Origin: Nitrospira sp.
GTDB taxonomy: Bacteria > Nitrospirota > Nitrospiria > Nitrospirales > Nitrospiraceae
DNA: 64,000 nucleotides
Reading direction: 5' to 3'
Assembly (NCBI GenBank): GCA_024998595.1
Contig: JACOEK010000001.1
Location: 930,001-994,000 of the forward strand
Part shown: positions 8,777 to 19,885 of the stretch, one piece after another
Position numbering within the stretch: position 1 is the first letter of the stretch
How the letters are laid out: every line of letters starts with the position of its first letter
Program-made: the position numbers and the translations under genes
Notes under the pieces: generated by a model
Told to the model about the DNA's origin: nothing
The model's database searches: none
The model's input: only the letters and a program-made list of their open reading frames with translations

Positions 8777-9014
8777 GCGTTCAACCATTCGCCGATCGCA
8801 AGAATATGCTGTGCCGGCCAGGTTCTGTCATGCTCTCTGCACTCGCACTACCGGCGGCCAATTAGTATACTTCTCGTAGAACCTCTTCGGTTATGAATGA
8901 TTCCGGCGGCTTGTCCGTTGTGATGTCTGGAGCATGAATGGTCCCCTGTCCCATCGTCGAGTTGACCTTCGCATACGATGTCTCCCGGCTCGCCGGTGTT
9001 CTCGGTGAAGCTTG

Positions 9015-9617
9015 ATGCGCGTTATGGTACGCCGCATATGTGTGTTGGGAGTGCTGCTCGGCTGTGTGTCAGCGTTCGTGTTGGCGCTTGCCGCTCAAAC
9101 CTGGTCGGGAGAGGTGGGGGCGATTCACCTCCTTCGGCCTCTTCTGGTGCAGACTGATCCGGGTGGCGGCGTGAAAGCGACTGCCACGTTACTGTTTCCC
9201 GGAAGCCCGTCCGTTCTTCAGTCCATCCTCACCGAATATCGCAAGTGGCCGGAGCTATTCGAAACCCGTATGCGCATTGCGCAGGTCGAGGAACATGACG
9301 GACATGTTCTCACCGACGTCTATGTTTCCCATGCGCTCCTCCCTGGTGAACAGCGATTGCTTTGCGAATCGCAGGTATCGCCCGGCGGCGGACTGATCAC
9401 TGATCTCAAGGGCGGCGATTTTAAGCAGTACCATCGGGAGTGGAGACTACAAGCGGCGGGTGATGGCACTCAGACGAGGGCCGAGTTTGAATTGCTGGTC
9501 GAGCCGAAGATCATGATCCCCGATTGGTTGATTGCCGTTGCCATGGAGCGGGAGCTCACGGTGCACTTTCGGCTTGTGCGGCAGCGGGCGTTGGATCTGG
9601 TTACGAAGGAAAGGTGA
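9015..9617 (+). CDS. Exported SRPBCC-family (START-like) protein
   Basis: A 200-residue protein with a signal peptide or N-terminal anchor (MVRRICVLGVLLGCVSAFVL). The rest resembles the polyketide cyclase/SRPBCC fold: LFPGSPSVLQSILTEYRKW, then LLPGEQRLLCESQV and a long C-terminal helix (WLIAVAMERELTVHFRLVR). Such domains bind hydrophobic ligands in a central cavity. I choose ATG 9015 over the adjacent TTG at 9012; ATG 9027 is also possible. It converges on thiI and overlaps its 3' end by 17 bases. The exact ligand cannot be told. Confidence 0.7.
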   Translation: MRVMVRRICVLGVLLGCVSAFVLALAAQTWSGEVGAIHLLRPLLVQTDPGGGVKATATLLFPGSPSVLQSILTEYRKWPELFETRMRIAQVEEHDGHVLTDVYVSHALLPGEQRLLCESQVSPGGGLITDLKGGDFKQYHREWRLQAAGDGTQTRAEFELLVEPKIMIPDWLIAVAMERELTVHFRLVRQRALDLVTKER

Positions 9618-10779
9618 ACGTCGTCAGTTCGGCCTTCTCCACGCCTCGCTTGACGAACGCGCTGACCTCCAACCCGCGTTCAATGCGAAGGATATCCTCC
9701 AGTTTGGTTCTGGTGCTTGGATGTAAGGGGACGAAGAGTTTACAGCAATCCTGATCCGGTTCAATCGATGTCGAGAAGCTGCCGATCTGTTGCGCCTGTT
9801 CCGTGATTTCGATCTTATCCATGCCGATGAGCGGCCGGAGCAACGGGAGTTCCGCTGCGGCCTCGACGACCGACAAATTCTCCGCTGTTTGCGAGGCCAC
9901 CTGGCCGAGACTATCGCCCGTCACCAGCGCCCAGCAGCCTTCACGCCGCGCCAGTTCCTCTGCGATACGCACCATAATCCGCCGGTACAACACCACACGA
10001 AATGGCGCCGGCGCATTGGCGACGATCTCCTGTTGAATCTCGCCGAACGGCACGATGTACAGCTTGGAGTGATATTGGTAGGTGGTCAACAGCTGGACCA
10101 GCTCCTGGACCTTCTCCTCTGAGGCGCGACTGACCAGCGGTCGGCCGGAGAAATGGACGAAGAACGCCTTGCAACCGCGTTTGATCATGCGATAGGCGGC
10201 AACCGGGGAATCGATGCCCCCGGAAATCAAACAAGCGACCTTACCGCTGGTGCCCACCGGCATGCCGCCGGGGCCCTGGATTTTCCTCGCCGCGACATGG
10301 GCCTCTTTGGTGAGGAGTTCGATGTAGAGGGTCAAGTCCGGCTGTTTCAGCTTCACAGCTTTGCCTGTCGCTTCATGCAGATATCCGCCGACTTCGCGCT
10401 CCACATCCATTGAGGTCAACGGCAGACGTTTATCCGCGCGTTTCGCCGTCACTCGAAACGAGTTGAACGTCTGTTCGGACAGTTGGTGTTGCGCGACCTG
10501 CTTGATGAGCGTCAGGTCCGGCTCCCTGAGATCTAACGGCACGGATTCGCTCAGTAGAAAGTTTGACACTCCGCAGATGCGGCGGAGTCGTTCTGTCACG
10601 AGGTCAGGCGTGACGTCCTCGGGAATTGTTACCCGGATGCGTCCTTGCAGCGATTCGATCCGTCGGATCTTCAGATCTTTGAGGGCCAAGCGGATGTTGC
10701 GGACGAGCCGCTGTTCGAAGAAATCGCGGTTGCGGCCTTTGAGGGCGAGTTCGTGGTAATGGACGATCGCGCAGTGCAT
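9601..10779 (-). CDS. thiI: tRNA 4-thiouridine synthase ThiI
   Basis: A 392-residue protein. An N-terminal ferredoxin-like region is followed by a THUMP RNA-binding domain (~60-165; SFRVTAKRADKRLPLTSMD). The adenylating PP-loop domain carries the signature CLISGGIDSPVAAYRMIKRG near residue 180. ThiI activates U8 of tRNA and transfers sulfur to make 4-thiouridine. The C-terminal rhodanese domain of the E. coli protein is absent, as in Bacillus-type ThiI, so sulfur must come from another persulfide carrier and thiazole synthesis is probably not served. Two repeat copies lie just upstream of its start. Confidence 0.93.
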   Translation of the reverse strand: MHCAIVHYHELALKGRNRDFFEQRLVRNIRLALKDLKIRRIESLQGRIRVTIPEDVTPDLVTERLRRICGVSNFLLSESVPLDLREPDLTLIKQVAQHQLSEQTFNSFRVTAKRADKRLPLTSMDVEREVGGYLHEATGKAVKLKQPDLTLYIELLTKEAHVAARKIQGPGGMPVGTSGKVACLISGGIDSPVAAYRMIKRGCKAFFVHFSGRPLVSRASEEKVQELVQLLTTYQYHSKLYIVPFGEIQQEIVANAPAPFRVVLYRRIMVRIAEELARREGCWALVTGDSLGQVASQTAENLSVVEAAAELPLLRPLIGMDKIEITEQAQQIGSFSTSIEPDQDCCKLFVPLHPSTRTKLEDILRIERGLEVSAFVKRGVEKAELTTFTFPS

Positions 10780-10802
10780 AGTCTCGGTTGCTGAAAACTC
10801 CT

Positions 10803-10906
10803 CCCAGCGGCGTTCTCGGTCGCGTATCCTTCCTCACGTACCACCAAGGGTACGCTCAGTCGGCCAAGCTTCCTGCGGCCTTGCTGTGAAAACTTTTGAG
10901 CAACCT
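10803..10906 (+). repeat. Dispersed intergenic repeat, copy B
   Basis: This copy has the block CAGCGGCGTTCTCGGTCGCG, the hairpin CGTACC-ACCAAG-GGTACG and the blocks CTGCGGCCTTGCTG and TTTTGAGCAACC. Order and orientation match copy A at 2679-2848, with the middle part shortened. It lies directly upstream of the thiI start and is followed by copy C. Confidence 0.65.
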
Positions 10907-10949
10907 CCTTCTGAGCTAATTCCGGTGTGGGCTTTCAAGAATTCTTTGC

Positions 10950-11054
10950 CGCCGCCGACCTCTCGGCTCGATCATATCCTCGACGTACCACTGCGGGTAC
11001 ACCTCTGGTTGTCGCTCAACTGCGGCCTTGTTGGATGCCGATTTTGAGCATCCC
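10950..11054 (+). repeat. Dispersed intergenic repeat, copy C (tandem to B)
   Basis: A more diverged copy. It keeps CGTACC-ACTGCG-GGTACA, CAACTGCGGCCTTGTTGGATG and ATTTTGAGCATCCC in the same order as copies A and B. With B it fills the 294-base gap between trxB and thiI, which otherwise holds no gene that I can see. Confidence 0.55.
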
Positions 11055-11073
11055 GGTCGATCAGATGTAAAGG

Positions 11074-11988
11074 TCATTGGTGCTCCAGAAATCGCTCGGC
11101 GTCGATGGCGGCCATGCAGCCGGAGCCGGCGGCCGTAATGGCCTGCCGGTACTTCGTATCCTGGACATCCCCTGCGGCAAATACGCCCGGCACACTGGTG
11201 GCGGTGCCGCGCGAGGTGAGGACGTAGCCGTTGTCGTCCATATCCAATTGACCCTTGAAGAGATCGGTGTTGGGACGATGGCCGATGGCGACGAAGACGC
11301 CGGCACAGGCCAAGTCGGTGGAGGCTCCGGTAACGGTATTCTTGAGTCGGACCCCGGTGACCAGATCCTTTCCGAGAATGTCTTCGACGACGGAATTCCA
11401 GGCGAACGAAATCTTTTCATTCTTCATAGCGCGGTCTTGCATGATTTTGGAGGCCCGCAGCTTGTCGCGCCGGTGCACGACGGTGACGGTACGCGCAAAC
11501 TTGGTCAGGAAGGTGGCCTCTTCCACCGCGCTGTCACCGCCGCCGACCACGACCAGGTCCTGCCCGCGAAAAAAGTAGCCGTCGCAAGTGGCGCAGGTCG
11601 AGACGCCGTACCCGGTCAGCCGATGTTCGTTCGGCAATCCGAGTCGAATCGGCGAGGCGCCGGTAGCGAGTATGAGGGCTCCTGCCTCGACAGTTTGTTC
11701 CCCGTCGATAGTCAGTCGAAATGGTCGTCGAGACAGATCGACCGCTGAGACGTCTCCGGTCAAGAATTCCGTGCCGAACCGTTCTGCCTGGCCCCGCATT
11801 TCCTTCATTAACTCGGGACCCATAATGCCTTTGGAAAAGCCCGGATAGTTTTCGACTTCCGTCGTAGTCGTGAGTTGTCCACCGGATTGCCAGCCTTCGA
11901 TCAGAAGGGGCGACAGGTTGGCTCGCGAGGCATAGATAGCCGCCGTAAGACCGGCGGGTCCAGAGCCAATGATGACAAGGTTGTGCAT
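11074..11988 (-). CDS. trxB: Thioredoxin reductase TrxB
   Basis: A 304-residue flavoprotein of normal length. It has the FAD motif [18 protein letters not shown] at the N-terminus, the redox-active CATCDG near residue 132, the NADPH motif [10 protein letters not shown] and the C-terminal FAD motif AAGDVQD. It reduces thioredoxin with NADPH in the cytoplasm. No Shine-Dalgarno precedes the ATG; instead TAGCAT lies six bases upstream, so the mRNA may be leaderless. Downstream toward thiI lie the repeat copies C and B. Confidence 0.96.
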   Translation of the reverse strand: MHNLVIIGSGPAGLTAAIYASRANLSPLLIEGWQSGGQLTTTTEVENYPGFSKGIMGPELMKEMRGQAERFGTEFLTGDVSAVDLSRRPFRLTIDGEQTVEAGALILATGASPIRLGLPNEHRLTGYGVSTCATCDGYFFRGQDLVVVGGGDSAVEEATFLTKFARTVTVVHRRDKLRASKIMQDRAMKNEKISFAWNSVVEDILGKDLVTGVRLKNTVTGASTDLACAGVFVAIGHRPNTDLFKGQLDMDDNGYVLTSRGTATSVPGVFAAGDVQDTKYRQAITAAGSGCMAAIDAERFLEHQ

Positions 11989-11994
11989 ACGCGG

Positions 11995-12000
11995 ATGCTA
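11995..12000 (-). promoter_or_regulatory. -10-like hexamer next to trxB start
   Basis: On the minus strand TAGCAT is followed by six bases and then the trxB ATG. Initiation 6-7 bases after a -10 would fall on the start codon. There is no clear -35, so support is modest and rests mainly on the same arrangement at other genes here. Confidence 0.35.
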
Positions 12001-12117
12001 ACACACCGATGCCGCGAGGGAAAAGCTACGCTGCACATCCGGGGAAGTAGTCGCACAGTGGCAGATGACGGGCAGGCCCGTTGGGTATAGCCCCGTCCGG
12101 AGATGCGTTGCGGCTCG

Positions 12118-12738
12118 CTACGCGAGCCGGGCTAATTCGCGATAGAGCGCTTTGACCAAAGTCATCAAGCGTGAGCGAGTGGTGGTTCCGTCGAGGACAT
12201 AGTCGGCGGCCGCAACCTTTTTCCGCAGCGGCCACTGACTGCGGATACGTCTGATGGCTTCGGTGCGGGTCAATCCATTCCGCTTCTTCAATCGGCTGAT
12301 CTGGGTGTCCCGATCGGCAGTGACGACGACGACTTTGTCCACGCGTGCGTCAATGCCTGCTTCGTAGAGGAGCGGAACATCATAGATGACGACGGCCTTT
12401 GGATCCTTGCGGCCGGCCTGCCTGGTCAGTCTGGCCTGTTCACGTGCGACGCGGGGATGAACAATCTGCTCCAAACGGCGCAGTCTGGCGCGGTTGCGGA
12501 ATACGATGGCTCCCAGCGCTTGGCGATTGATGGTACGATCAGGGTTCACGACGGCCTTCCCAAAGGTCTTCACGATAGCGCGCCAAGCCGGCTTGTTGGG
12601 TTCCATCACCTGATGGGCCAGCGCATCAGCGTCGATGACGAGCGCCCCGCATCGTTCCAACATCTTTGCCACCGTGCTTTTGCCGGTGGCGACGCCGCCG
12701 GTGAGGCCCACAAAAATCATAGGGCGGGAAGATACCAT
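12118..12738 (-). CDS. coaE: Dephospho-CoA kinase CoaE
   Basis: A 206-residue P-loop kinase. It has GLTGGVATGKST near the N-terminus, the lid and CoA-binding region (DADALAHQVMEP), HPRVAREQ and the late motif VVVVTADRDTQISRLKKRNGLT. It phosphorylates dephospho-CoA in the last step of coenzyme A synthesis. The start could be ATG 12738 or ATG 12720, the latter giving MIFVGLTGG, the more usual N-terminus for the family; neither has a good Shine-Dalgarno. It stands apart from trxB by ~130 bases on the same strand and is divergent from the beta-helix gene. Confidence 0.93.
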   Translation of the reverse strand: MVSSRPMIFVGLTGGVATGKSTVAKMLERCGALVIDADALAHQVMEPNKPAWRAIVKTFGKAVVNPDRTINRQALGAIVFRNRARLRRLEQIVHPRVAREQARLTRQAGRKDPKAVVIYDVPLLYEAGIDARVDKVVVVTADRDTQISRLKKRNGLTRTEAIRRIRSQWPLRKKVAAADYVLDGTTTRSRLMTLVKALYRELARLA

Positions 12739-12767
12739 GGGGGTCCTGTCCCCGCAACGCTGCTCGG

Positions 12768-12797
12768 TTGACTTCTCGCTATGGCCAGCGGTATGAC
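12768..12797 (+). promoter_or_regulatory. Sigma-70-type promoter, probably giving leaderless mRNA
   Basis: TTGACT at 12768-12773 and TATGAC at 12792-12797 are 18 bases apart, and the -10-like element ends six bases before the ATG at 12804. Initiation would be at or next to the start codon. No Shine-Dalgarno is present, which agrees with this reading. Confidence 0.5.
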
Positions 12798-12803
12798 CAT
12801 CCT

Positions 12804-13835
12804 ATGAACATGATGAAGCATTGGATCCTGCAGGTCGCATGTCTCTGTGTCTCGGTCGGAGCGGTGAGCTTGACCCCTGCGGGAGCGGAAGAAGCTCCAG
12901 TGGAACGGCAACCGTTGGTCGTGGCTCTGGACGGCTCAGGCCAGTATCGCTCTATTCAGGAAGCGGTAGATGCCGCAAAAAAAGGTGACACCATCCTGAT
13001 CCGCCCAGGCGCGTACCCTGAGGACGTCACCATTCACAGTAAAGAGAATGTCCGCTTGATCGGCGCCGGCATGGATCAGGTGACGATCCTGGGTCGTGAA
13101 CGGGTGGGGGTGTTTCACATCGGGAAATGGCCGTATGGGGCGACCAATATCGAAATCTCCGGCATCACCGTCAATGAGCATGGCGGGCATGCGATGGGCA
13201 TGTTTAATGGCCGCGGCATCCACTTCCATCATGCGCGAGTGAAAGGCATGCTGTTTACGCAACAGGTCGAGGACGTGCGGATCGAAGATTGCGATATCGG
13301 CGGAAGCGAAACCACTGGTATTCAATTTGCCAATTCCCAGGCCGTCATGCGGGGGAATTTCATTCACGACAACGATCATGGCGTCAGTGTCGCGGGAAAA
13401 TCCACGGTGCGGCTGGAACGAAATGTAATTACCAGAAGCCTGTTTGAGGCCGTGATCGTCAACGATCAGGCGCAGGCCATTCTGCTCGGCAATACGTTCG
13501 TCAAAAACGGCGGGGGCGCCGCCTTCCTGGGGACGTCCCAGAATGAAGCTTCCGGCAACATCGTCAGCCTCAATACCTATGGGTTTGTCGTGGCGGCCTC
13601 CAGCCGGGTGCTCTTCTCCTACAATGCCATGCAAAATTCCGGTTCCAATTATCTCCGGTCCGGCAGCCCGAACCAACCGGCGCCCGAACTGAAGCCTGAT
13701 TCTGATTTGACGGTGGACCCACGTTTCGTTGACACCGCGCGAGATGATTTCAGGCTTCGGGCGGACACCTCGCTCGTCAAAATCGGCACCTTCCCCTATC
13801 TCGGCGCGCTCCCGCCCTTGAGCGCATCACACTGA
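12804..13835 (+). CDS. Exported right-handed beta-helix protein (NosD/pectate-lyase-like fold)
   Basis: I choose ATG 12804 (343 residues) over 12768 because the protein then starts MNMMKHWILQVACLCVSVG, a signal peptide ending near AGAEE, and the earlier start codon overlaps the -35. The mature protein begins with the pectin-methylesterase-like block YRSIQEAVDAAKKGDTILIRPG, followed by repeated beta-helix coils (IEISGITVNEHGG, VRIEDCDIGGSETTGIQF, VRLERNVITRSLFEAVIVND, AILLGNTFVKNGGGAAFLG). This is the parallel beta-helix fold of NosD, DUF1565 and polysaccharide-active proteins. No catalytic residues can be assigned. It is probably periplasmic or surface-bound; the substrate is unknown. Confidence 0.8.
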   Translation: MNMMKHWILQVACLCVSVGAVSLTPAGAEEAPVERQPLVVALDGSGQYRSIQEAVDAAKKGDTILIRPGAYPEDVTIHSKENVRLIGAGMDQVTILGRERVGVFHIGKWPYGATNIEISGITVNEHGGHAMGMFNGRGIHFHHARVKGMLFTQQVEDVRIEDCDIGGSETTGIQFANSQAVMRGNFIHDNDHGVSVAGKSTVRLERNVITRSLFEAVIVNDQAQAILLGNTFVKNGGGAAFLGTSQNEASGNIVSLNTYGFVVAASSRVLFSYNAMQNSGSNYLRSGSPNQPAPELKPDSDLTVDPRFVDTARDDFRLRADTSLVKIGTFPYLGALPPLSASH

Positions 13836-13991
13836 TCTCCAGTCGGAAAGTGCAACAAATTGAGAGGTTACCGTGCGTCTCTTGGCGACGGAGGCCTTGT
13901 GCTATGCTTCATGGTGAGCCGGCGATCTGCAGTGCTCCTGTGTGGCTCAAGAATTGCTGCACTACGACCGACAAGGGATTGGAGGTAAGAC

Positions 13992-14177
13992 GTGGCCAGC
14001 TTTCGATTCGATCTCGAAAAACGCAGTACCGACGGGATTCCCAACTTGGCGGAGATGGAGTCCGGGAAGATTCTCGGGGCAATTTTGCCGATGTCTGAGC
14101 AGGCGCAACTCCAGTTACGGGATAGCATCGAGGTCATCGACTATCTCATGAACCAGGAAACCGTCGTCTGGAGCTAG
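13992..14177 (+). CDS. Small conserved-looking protein, 61 residues
   Basis: It starts at GTG 13992, seven bases after a perfect GGAGG at 13981-13985. The product MASFRFDLEKRSTDGIPNLA... is soluble and mostly helical, with an acidic C-terminal helix (QLRDSIEVIDYLMNQETVVW). A terminator-like hairpin follows at 14246-14273. The strong ribosome site and the terminator support a real gene. I do not recognise the family, and the flanking beta-helix and glycosidase genes give no firm clue. Confidence 0.6.
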   Translation: MASFRFDLEKRSTDGIPNLAEMESGKILGAILPMSEQAQLQLRDSIEVIDYLMNQETVVWS

Positions 14178-14245
14178 TGTCCCTCTCTCGCCCGTAAGCC
14201 TTCTATCCCGTTCCTCCCACGCTTCCATTTATCTCACATGGGTGC

Positions 14246-14273
14246 ACCGGCCTTTCCAAGGACCGGTCTGTTT
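14246..14273 (+). terminator. Terminator-like hairpin after the 61-residue gene
   Basis: ACCGG-CCTT-TCC-AAGG-A-CCGGT folds into a nine-pair stem with one bulged A and a three-base loop, followed by CTGTTT. The T tract is short, so termination may be weak. Confidence 0.45.
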
Positions 14274-14395
14274 CATCGCATGCCTCGCGAACCCTTACCC
14301 GCATTCTCGAATCCCTGTTGAAACTTTTCGACGCCGGGCGCATGCTGGCGCCGTTTTGACCGTCAAAGTCGGCCGACAAGAGGAGTCTGTGTCAT

Positions 14396-17071
<2,676 letters not shown>

Positions 17072-17085
17072 GCCGGAGACCTGTG

Positions 17086-19071
17086 ATGACCATCGATGCG
17101 AGACGGTGCCGGGACCTTGAGCAGGCGTTGAGTCTGGAGTGGTTGGAGACGAATGGCCGCGGGGGATATGCGTCGGGTACGGTCGCCGGAGCCAATACAC
17201 GTCGCTACCATGCGTTGCTATTGGTTGCCAGGCACCCGCCGGTCGATCGGGTCGTGCTCGTGAACCACGTTGAGGAATCAGTGGAGAGCGGAGGGCGCAC
17301 GATCCCCTTGTCGACCAATGTCTATAACGGCGCAGTGCATCCGGAAGGGTACCAGTATTGCGAAGAATTTTCCGCCGATCCCTGGCCGACGTGGCGTTAC
17401 GCCGGTCCTGGCATTCGCCTGGTGCGGGAACTCTTGTGCCCGCGGGGACGCGATCTGGTGATCCTGCGATGGCGTCTGCTGGATGAGGGGTCATCGCCGG
17501 TGGTCTTGCGGGTCCGGCCGATGCTGTCCGGACGCGATTTTCATGCGACACAGAGGGAAAATGCCGGCGTTCGGACCGAGGCGGCGATACATGACCATCA
17601 GGTCAGCTGGCATCCCTATGAAGGCTTGCCGGCCGTTCGGGCCTTTCATAATGGACAGTACCATCACGGTCCGGATTGGTATCGACAGGTTCACTACCGA
17701 ATTGAGCGGGAGCGAGGGCTCGACCATATCGAAGACTGGTGGTCACCCGGAGAATGTGTGTTCACCCTCACGCCGGGGCACGCGGCGGAACTGGTCTTCA
17801 CCACGGAGACGCTGCCGTCCTTCGATGTGGCGCAGGCAGTAGAGTTCGAACGTCTTCGCCGTGAAGAGGTATTGAAATCCATCCCGACCGATGATCCCTT
17901 GACGCGCCGGCTGTGGACAGCAACGGGCGCCTACCTTGTGCAGCGAGGGGCGCGGCAGACGGTGGTCGCCGGGTATCCCTGGTTTGCCGATTGGGGGCGG
18001 GACACCTTCGTGGCATTGCCCGGGTTGTGCCTGGTGACAGGGCGTTACGACGTGGCGCGGCAGGTGATCGAGGCGTTCGCCTCCTACGTATCCCAGGGGA
18101 TGGTGCCAAACCGGTTCCCCGACATCGGCGAACAGCCTGAGTACAATACGATTGATGCCTCCTTGTGGTTCGTGCACGCCGTGGATCGCTATCTGCACTA
18201 CAGTCGCGATCTGGCCGGAGTCCGCGCAGTGGCCTGGCCCGCCGTCAAACAGATTCTTGACGGATACCGTCAGGGCACGCGGTTCGGGATTCGCATGGAC
18301 CAGGATGGACTGATCACCGGCGGGGTGGACGGTGTCCAATTGACCTGGATGGACGTCAAGATCGGAGACTGGGTCGTCACGCCGCGGCACGGCAAACCGG
18401 TGGAGGTTCAGGCCTTATGGGTGCGGGCGCTGGCCGTGGCGGCTTCGCTGGCAGACCAGTTCGGCGAGACGTCCTACGCGGCACAATGCCGGCAGGACCG
18501 CGCGCGGGCGACCACCTCGTTTCGCGAACGCTTCTGGTATCGGACCGGGGGATACCTGCTGGATGTCGTGGACGGGCCGATAGGAGACGATGCCTCTCTT
18601 CGACCCAATCAGATTTTCGCCCTGGCATTGGATGATCAGTTGGTGACCGATTCGCAGGCGAAGCAGATCTTGCAGTTAGTGAGGGAGCGCCTGCTCACGC
18701 CGGTGGGGTTACGCACGCTCGCCCCGGAAGATATCCGATTTTGTGCATCCTATGAGGGCAGCGTATCCGAGCGTGACGGCGCCTACCATCAAGGAACCGT
18801 GTGGCCGTTTCTCTTGGGTCCGTTCGTAACAGCCTGGGTGAAGACCTATGGCGATAGCGCGGCCGTGAGGCGTGAAGCGCGAATGTTTCTCGATGGATTG
18901 TCCGAACACATTGAAGACGGTTGCGTGGGACAGGTGTCGGAAATTTTCGATGGGCAGCTTCCGCACCACCCACGCGGATGTGTTGCGGAGGCCTGGTCGG
19001 TGGCTGAACCGTTGCGCGCGCTGATCGAAGATGTCGGCATAGTCCGCGAGGGTGTGCCGGCTTCTTCCTGA
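17086..19071 (+). CDS. Glycogen debranching enzyme (amylo-alpha-1,6-glucosidase type)
   Basis: A 661-residue protein starting at ATG 17086 (GTG 17083 is adjacent) with GGAG upstream. The N-terminus SLEWLETNGRGGYASGTVAGANTRRYHALL is the bacterial debranching-enzyme N-terminal domain. The catalytic barrel has GYPWFADWGRDTFVALPGL, DASLWFVHAVDRYL, TWMDVKIGDWVVTPRHGKPVE and YHQGTVWPFLLGPF. It hydrolyses alpha-1,6 branches of glycogen-like polymers in the cytoplasm. It lacks the 4-alpha-glucanotransferase part of the eukaryotic enzyme, as is usual for this family. It follows the GH63-like gene in the same operon. Confidence 0.92.
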   Translation: MTIDARRCRDLEQALSLEWLETNGRGGYASGTVAGANTRRYHALLLVARHPPVDRVVLVNHVEESVESGGRTIPLSTNVYNGAVHPEGYQYCEEFSADPWPTWRYAGPGIRLVRELLCPRGRDLVILRWRLLDEGSSPVVLRVRPMLSGRDFHATQRENAGVRTEAAIHDHQVSWHPYEGLPAVRAFHNGQYHHGPDWYRQVHYRIERERGLDHIEDWWSPGECVFTLTPGHAAELVFTTETLPSFDVAQAVEFERLRREEVLKSIPTDDPLTRRLWTATGAYLVQRGARQTVVAGYPWFADWGRDTFVALPGLCLVTGRYDVARQVIEAFASYVSQGMVPNRFPDIGEQPEYNTIDASLWFVHAVDRYLHYSRDLAGVRAVAWPAVKQILDGYRQGTRFGIRMDQDGLITGGVDGVQLTWMDVKIGDWVVTPRHGKPVEVQALWVRALAVAASLADQFGETSYAAQCRQDRARATTSFRERFWYRTGGYLLDVVDGPIGDDASLRPNQIFALALDDQLVTDSQAKQILQLVRERLLTPVGLRTLAPEDIRFCASYEGSVSERDGAYHQGTVWPFLLGPFVTAWVKTYGDSAAVRREARMFLDGLSEHIEDGCVGQVSEIFDGQLPHHPRGCVAEAWSVAEPLRALIEDVGIVREGVPASS

Positions 19072-19202
19072 TTCATTCGTTACATTCGACGACGATCTGT
19101 CGTCATTGTCGCGACGCTGCTGTCACAGGCGGCGCTCCATTTCTATAAAATCCTCCCCGAAATTCTTGACAGCATCGGAACCGATCCGGTAAGGATACGT
19201 TC

Positions 19203-19709
19203 ATGGTCGCTTCCACCGGGACACAATCGTTCCTGCTGTTGACGGTCGGCATGTTATTGGCCGGCTGCCAACTGTTCGACTCGTCGACACGTGCGCTTGC
19301 GCCACGGTCGCCATCCGTCATGTCGATGTGGGAATTGTATCGGCATTGCCAATCCAGTGGTGATGTCGAAACGGTGTTGTCTGCCGCGAAACAACTGCAA
19401 CAATCCGCTGATACTCACGTCGTCCCTCCTACCGACGTTCCGAAGAGCCTGGATCGTTTTGTCACCAAACAACCGGTTCGCACCACCGTCGATCCTAAAG
19501 CTCTGGCTGCCTCGTGCACTCTGCAAGCGGCCCGGACGAGTCTGAGCGCCGGGCGTGAGCAAGAAGCCGAACAGCTCCTCTATGCCGTCGTGTTGAGTTA
19601 TCCCGAAAGCGACTATACCTTCTATGTCGCGCAGGCGAAGGTGTGGATTGAGGAGTTGCACCGTCCCGGCTCTTCCGATGCAGTGATCCACCCCATTTCC
19701 ACCCACTAA
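19203..19709 (+). CDS. Lipoprotein with TPR-like C-terminus
   Basis: A 168-residue protein; AAGGA precedes the ATG. The N-terminus has a lipobox (GMLLAGC), so it is membrane anchored outside the cytoplasm. The C-terminal part (AARTSLSAGREQEAEQLLYAVVLSYPESDY) resembles a single TPR-like helix pair. No catalytic motif is visible. It is monocistronic in appearance. Function unknown. Confidence 0.65.
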   Translation: MVASTGTQSFLLLTVGMLLAGCQLFDSSTRALAPRSPSVMSMWELYRHCQSSGDVETVLSAAKQLQQSADTHVVPPTDVPKSLDRFVTKQPVRTTVDPKALAASCTLQAARTSLSAGREQEAEQLLYAVVLSYPESDYTFYVAQAKVWIEELHRPGSSDAVIHPISTH

Positions 19710-19885
19710 GCGGCGATCGATTTCGTTTGCGTTCTGCTCGGCCAGACCCCGCGCAATAAGCATTGTGATTGAATGTGGGCAGGCTCGAACGAGAGGCGTG
19801 CAGGATCCCTGCGTGCCTTGGCTGTCTCCGCGCACCATCTGGAGTTGTTCCCACTGCATACGCATAGCCTGAGCGGGGAGAGACT

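Noticed and set aside
12936-13676. A long minus-strand frame inside the beta-helix gene
   Set aside because: It mirrors the codon bias of the real gene and has no ribosome site or family signature.
19166-19171. Perfect TTGACA before the lipoprotein gene at 19203
   Set aside because: No acceptable -10 lies 16-18 bases downstream (GTAAGG/TAAGGA), and that stretch serves as the ribosome site.
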